Positions 58,617-64,000 of a stretch of 64,000 bases of DNA are shown here, in pieces. The stretch is from the NCBI GenBank assembly GCA_037042185.1, contig JAXQJY010000026.1, positions 1,240,001 to 1,304,000 on the forward strand. The letters run 5' to 3'. The notes under the pieces are model-generated. The model did no database searches. It saw only the letters and a list, made by a program, of their open reading frames with translations, and had not been told where the DNA came from. The translations under genes were made by a program, and so were the position numbers. Each line of letters begins with the position of its first letter. The stretch's first letter is position 1. Source of the DNA: Sordariomycetes sp. S80-01Y. Its lineage: Eukaryota; Ascomycota; Sordariomycetes.

Positions 58617-61600
58617 CTATCGGGAGTCCTCCCTCTCGTTGCTTGCGGAGGGTTGCCGCTCAACTCGCTCTCTGTCACCCCGATCGCCCACATCCGTGTA
58701 TGGCTTGCCAAACGCCTTCGCCCTCTGAGCGTTGATCTCACGCCTCGATTGCGGGTTTACCTGCCACCCGCGGATCTGGGTTGGACCTGAACTGGGCAGC
58801 GGGGCAGTATTGCCACCGGGGTCTTTATGATCGTAAGCAATTGTCTTGAGTTCAGGTTTGCTTGACCAGTTCCGATGTGGCGGGATCGGCGCAGGCTGGA
58901 GTTGGCGGTATTGGGGTTTCTGAGAGGAAGCAGAGCCCTGGGGGCCGGATCCAGACGATCGATGGCGGAAGATGCTCTGGCCCTGATCTGGGGATCCATG
59001 CATCATCATGGTTCCGAAAGGAGGGGAGCCGCCAGGCGGTCCGTAGCCCTCCGTGGGTGATCCCAAGTAACCTTGTTGCGGCGGAGGCGGAAAGTTGTTG
59101 GGGTACCCTCGTGAGGGGCCCTGAGAGTAGAAGGTGTTGAAGCCTGACTGCGACTGTGACTCGGGACCCTGTCGCATGGCAGGGTCGATGTTCGAGTCAT
59201 CTGGTGTAGCAGAACCTAGAAGACGCCCGCGAGGAGGACGCAGGGGTGGCAAAGGCTCGGCGCTACCCTGTTGCCCGAAGGGGGTCCTAGATGGGGGAGG
59301 TGGGAGAGGATATCCCGTCATCGGCGTGGGAGTGCTAGAAGGTTGTGGCGTTTGAGCCGATCCTGCTTGAGGTGGAGGCTGAGCCCCAGCTGGCTGCTGC
59401 CAGTGAGGTCGAGAGTAAGTTGGGCTTTCCGAGTAGCCGCTCATACGTCGATCTTCGAGAGCATGATCGTAAGGCCTACCTTGAGCAGGCAAAGGGGGTT
59501 CCCGGGAATCGCGATACCCGCGCTGATCACGCTGTTCGTGCTGAGGGTAGCCAGACTGGGTTTGCTGCTGGTAAGAGCCCTGCTCTTGTGAAGGGTGACC
59601 GTAATAATACATGTGTTCCGGGTTGGACGGGGGCAGAGGTCGACGATCTCGATCTGAAGACTGAGTCTGAGGCTGGAGGATCGAGTCATAAGGGCGCTGA
59701 GAGTAGGGCGGTGCCTGCGATTGTGGACCTGGCTGTTGTGGTAGCTGGCGCATGTAAGGAGAAGTCTCTGCTGGTGGTTCTGGAAGACGAGCGTAGGGGT
59801 TGGACTCCGCTTGACGTTCAGGATGGCGAGCTGCTTGGTACGCCGGTGGAGCGGGGGCAGCTTCATGAGGAATGCGTGACGTCTCGCCTGTGTGACTTTC
59901 GATGCTCATCCTGGGGTCGCGAGACGCTGACGCGGAGGTGAGCGGCGCGTAAGGTGCCTCGCGCTCGCTAGAAGTAGGGTGAGGACCCTCGGAGGGTCGT
60001 GGCGGAATGGGGAAGGCGGCAGATGATCGATCATACGACTCTCGCCCATTCGAGACGGGAGGTTGATCGTATATCTCATCACGCACAGACATTCGAGAAC
60101 CTCTGTATATCTCGCGCTGGCTGGAGGCAGGGCCGTGAGCCTCTGCGGTACGTTGCGAAGGCATGGCACTATAGCCAGTTCTGGGCCTGCCATAGTAGGA
60201 TGTTGGAGCAAAAGGCTCAGGTGCCTTCGACGTGGCACAATCGGCCAGCATGTTGAGAAGAAGGGCATCCTCCTGCTTGACCGCGCTGGTTTCTCGCTTC
60301 CTCGGTTGTGTCTCTGGTTCGGGCTCGGGCTGAGATGAAGTCACGAAGATATCGCGGATAGCATCGTATTTCTGCTGCTTTTTGAGCGGAGCAGGGGTTG
60401 GCGGTTGGGGAGCGGTCGCCTCTTGCAATTCAAGATACTCTCCAGCCGCAATGAGGTTGAACAGACCCAAGGGTGGCTCTTCGTCCGCGTCCTCGCCGTA
60501 TTCCCTCTTGGGCTGAATCTCAGCTTCGGGCTCGGACTCCAATCCGTCTTCGCCTGAGTCAACACCAATCCCAGCCTCTAGCTCCTTCTGGGCAGTGTTG
60601 AGCGAGCGGGCTCGAAGCTCAGAGTCGGAAGGCATGTAGTCATCAACAGAGACCTCGGCCAAGTCGATGCCATCCAACTTGCAGAAGCGGCGGAGGGAGG
60701 CGCTCAGCTTGGTGCGATAAGGATCATCAAGGGTGCGGTTGTGATTGATCGTGCTTTGGAACGATCGTGACGCATGTGAGATGCGGCCGGAAGGCTCAGC
60801 GATGAAGACGACGGGCCTGCCAGGCATCACGTATGGAACAGTGCCCTCTTGCTCATTCTTGCTGCCTGGCATGTTTTCGGCCTCGGGCAAGAAAATGCCG
60901 TATCTGGGATGGACGCCAAATTTCTTGACAATCTTCTGATCAAAGTCCTTCTCCGTGGTCTTGGAGTAGTCGTAGCCACTGCACCAGTGGTCTAGGTGGA
61001 ATCCGTTGCTGTCGGGCTTGCCAAGGTACTTGCCGCGCTTGGTAACAGTGTGGCCTTTGGTCGGATCATTCTGGCTGTCACGAAACCCAATCTCGAGATC
61101 GTCCCAGCTGAAGAGTCGTGGGGCCAAGAAGCGGCTGTTCGTCGCCCTCTCTCGCACGGACGGCTTCGCATTGTAAATTTGAACGCCAAACTCATCGGGG
61201 TCGCTGATGTTTCTGGGTAGAGGTGGGCTCTTTTCGCGAGGATTGTCCGGCTGATCCTCCAACCTGGATTTGAGGGTAGCCATGAAGGATGACGGCTCTG
61301 GGGTGGCATCTGGGGATTCTCCAAGAGGTGTCTCGGCTGGTAGATCGGCTTCGGCCGCTGAAGCAAGTAGGCCCTTAGCCGGTACAGGCGCAGTCAGGAT
61401 ATCATCGACCGTATTGCGGGTCGATCTTTTGGGTGTAGGGACGCCCTCAGGATCGCCAGCAGGCTTGCGCTTGATGCCACCACGGCCACGACCACGGCCG
61501 CGACCGCGTTCAGGGACAGAGGAAGCAGTAGTAACTACGCTTGCAGCTGCAGTAGCGGCAGCGGCGGCATCATTGTCACGGGCCATTTGCCACATATCGG

Positions 61601-62446
61601 TGCCGGGCACACGAGAAGGATAGGGCACGAGGTGGCCGTCTTTGTACGCTTCATAAATGCCGAACTCTCTGTCGAGATGCTCATCTGTGATGGTCTTGTA
61701 CTCATACTGGTCATCACGAATCTTTTCAATTGTTAGTGGTCCGAAGATAATTTTTTGTTCAATGCGATGATCAGATTGAACTCACATCGACTGGTAAGCC
61801 TTTTGCACGCAGAGCTCCGAGGATGCGCAGACGGTTGTGTTGGCCCTCATAAAATTGCTCAAAAAGGTCGGCAACTGCGTTCTGCGAGCAAAAAGTGTCA
61901 GCAAACGCCATGCACCAGAGAAATAAAGTAGATGGTACTCACTTCGAACTGTTGTTTGATCATATACTGTTCACCTTCATACATGTTCTCAGCGATGCCA
62001 AGATCGAGCGAGAGGTGGTTTTCGCTCTGCTTCAAAGCCTTTGCGAGTCGATCTTGCAATTGCCCAATGACGGGAAGATACTCGTCGACATTGCGAAATC
62101 TGTCTGGATCGGCGAGGATCTCGTCGACGTTGCGCTCGGCAAGCTCTTGCAAGGCAGGTTTGAGAGCGGCCGTGACGGCCTGGTAGAGGGACTTGAGGTC
62201 ACGCTGGCGCTCATAAGCAGCCTGAACTCGCGAGTCCGAAAAAGTCTTTGCCCGTCCTCGCCGGACACCGCCGCGTCCACCGCGTGTCGAGGCGTTCTTA
62301 TTGACCGCGGCAGCTTGGGAGGCGCCCCGTCCTCCGCCACGGCCACGACCTCTGCCGCGTCCGCCTCTGCCGCGCCCACGGGTGGGTGCTGAGGTTGGCG
62401 GAGCAGCAGACAAGTCGCGAGCTGCCGACTCGGAATCAGTGGCCAT
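58617..62446 (-). CDS. Large RGG-rich, probably nuclear, fungal protein
   Basis: 1234 aa in three exons: 62446-61943, 61881-61786 and 61721-58617, all phase 0; introns are 61 and 64 nt. The N-terminus is an RGG/GRG box (GRGRGGRGRGRGRGGGRG), followed by a helical region (YERQRDLKSLYQAVTAALKP, NVDEYLPVIGQLQDRLAKAL). A second GRG run sits near residues 240-255 before KRKPAGD. A conserved block follows (RFLAPRLFSWDDLEIGFRDS, LDHWCSGYDYSKTTEKDFDQ, VPYVMPGRPVVFIAEPSGRI). The last 600 residues are Pro/Gln/Ser/Tyr-rich and disordered. RGG boxes and AT-hook-like GRG motifs suggest nucleic-acid or chromatin binding; I cannot name the family. An in-frame extension follows the stop. Confidence 0.8.
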
Positions 62447-64000
62447 GATTGCGGTTTGCGCTCATGAGGAGGTGCTGGTTGGGGTGGTGGGCAGAGTGAA
62501 AGGTGAGGGTAGAGTAAGGAGAGGTGCAGAGGCTGGCAGTGGCGCTACAACCAGGAGCCAACCGAAGAGGCAGGGTCAGCGTCAATGGCAAGCAGCGGAT
62601 GAATCGGTGCCGCAGCTCAGCAGTGATGAAGTCCCAGCTCGCAGATGGCCTCGGGGATGGTAAGGGCAGCGTGAAGAGGAGGGGAGATGCGGCGTGGTGC
62701 TGTTGGGGTGTGAAAGCCAAAAGGGTTCAACGGCAAAGGCAAAGGCTGAGGTGAGGACTGGCTGAGGCTGGTCAGATCCGTCACTCCCAGGAGCGGGTGC
62801 AGCGCAGCGACGCCAAATATGTGCAGCGCAAAACCACAGTCAGTATCTTCGCAGAGATGCACTGGTGATCTCGGACTGTGGCTGAAATTGAGGAGACGCC
62901 GTGGTGAGGGTGAGGGTGATGCTGAGAGTGCTGCTGGTCGGCGTCTTGTCTGTCTTTTTTCCCAGATGAGACTCAGCGCCCTGCATCGCTGCTTCCCTCC
63001 CAGGACAGCCGCTTCTGGTACGTACCATTTGCTGCACGGCCATTGGCTGCGGTCCTCGTGCCTCTGGCGCCCCACCTCCGGTCTAAACTCATTTGTGCCT
63101 GGCTGTCGACTTTTGACGTGGCTTATTGGCCCGGACAGCTGGATATTCCGGGCATCCCCGTCCCCACAACAGTCGCTCCGTCGCCAGCTTGCGAAAAGCA
63201 GCGAATACCAGCACGATTCACGTCTACTCCGTGCCTAGGAATTCAAGCGAAGAGGCGGCATGTTATCCCGCGCATTGTCTGAAAAGAAGACTCTGTTCCG
63301 AACCAACCGGGAGCTTCAAATTCTCCTGTGCTGTTCGACCTTGGCTCGGGCGTGTAAGCTGGCCATGCTCCCACAGTAGCGCAAGGTTTCGTTCGGCGCC
63401 CTCTGCCCTGCATTTGCACAAAGAAAACAGCAGGAGGTCGTGCACGCCACGTAGAAGACACAGAGCCTGCATGTGGTGCCTCGGGGCTGTCATTTGACGT
63501 TTGGAGTGGACGTGATGACCTTGTCTCACACGCGGCTACGGCTGCGGCTGCACCGCACTGCACCTGACTTGTGTAGGTTTGTCTCGCGGTCTTCGTCACA
63601 ACAACGAACTTCGTGAAGGCAGTGAATTGTCGCAGCAACGCGAGTTAGTGTCTGAAAACACAGCTTGCGAATATTAGAGGAGGCTATTGGTCTTCATCCG
63701 TACGAGCAGGAACATGTGTGCACTATTTTTGCGATATGCCAGCGCAAACACTTGTTCCCGAGGTAAGGTACAGGTTAGCTCAGGCAACGCCGGCGCGGTT
63801 CCGGGTGACCGGGTTCCAGCTTTATTTTTGGCTGCCGACACGCTCCCGTCCAGCCGCTCACCATTGCCTCGATTAGGCAAGTCCCCACATTTCAGGCACG
63901 TGCAGCCCGTACAGTCTTGATCAACCCTTCAGCCTCGACGTCGTCATCGCAAGATGAAAAGCAAAACGATCTATTCTCTATATTCGTCTATTCTTTTAAT
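62447..64000. other. Gene-free right end
   Basis: About 1.55 kb upstream of the RGG-protein gene, with no supportable coding frame. It should contain that gene's promoter; CG-rich words and a pyrimidine tract near 62957-62970 are present. Confidence 0.5.

Overview
The window is nuclear DNA of a filamentous ascomycete (Pezizomycotina). Most introns are short (about 45-90 nt) with GT..AG ends and CTRAY-type branch sites just before the acceptor. Genes are dense and alternate in strand. The proteins are fungal orthologues: TIM23, TTI1, an NADH pyrophosphatase, AOS1, POP2/CAF1, FYV10/GID9, a Ycf1-like ABCC pump and NDUFB3. Genus cannot be read from the sequence. I found no CRISPR array, rRNA, transposon or virus-like element.

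Layout. 1-6972 has no supportable gene. 6973-23061 holds conserved housekeeping genes: ABCC transporter (-), alpha/beta hydrolase (-), TTI1 (+), NADH pyrophosphatase (-), PQ-loop transporter (+) and TIM23 (+). 23062-32322 is less conserved: a tRNA-like relic, an unknown gene interrupted by one in-frame TAG, a possible small membrane protein, and two low-complexity fungal proteins. 33417-42186 is an accessory patch with four diverged paralogues of one F-box-like/2EXR-like family (order - - + +). All four share two phase-0 introns at the same places, and a LOTUS-domain fragment lies between the pairs. 43079-62446 returns to conserved genes: dephospho-CoA kinase (-), coiled-coil protein (+), NDUFB3 (-), POP2 (+), FYV10 (-), an unknown protein (-), AOS1 (+) and a large RGG-rich protein (-). 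62447-64000 is gene-free.

The genes do not form one pathway, but several act in protein and mRNA turnover: AOS1 (SUMO activation), FYV10 (GID/CTLH ubiquitin ligase), POP2 (mRNA deadenylation) and TTI1 (PIKK assembly).

The most unusual signal is a set of four in-frame TAG codons inside or at the edge of long, coding-like frames of three genes (25680, 47815, 48541, and 58617 on the minus strand). Conserved genes here also end in TAG, so wholesale reassignment is unlikely. Readthrough, small introns ending in TAG, separate frames, or recent CAG-to-TAG changes remain open.
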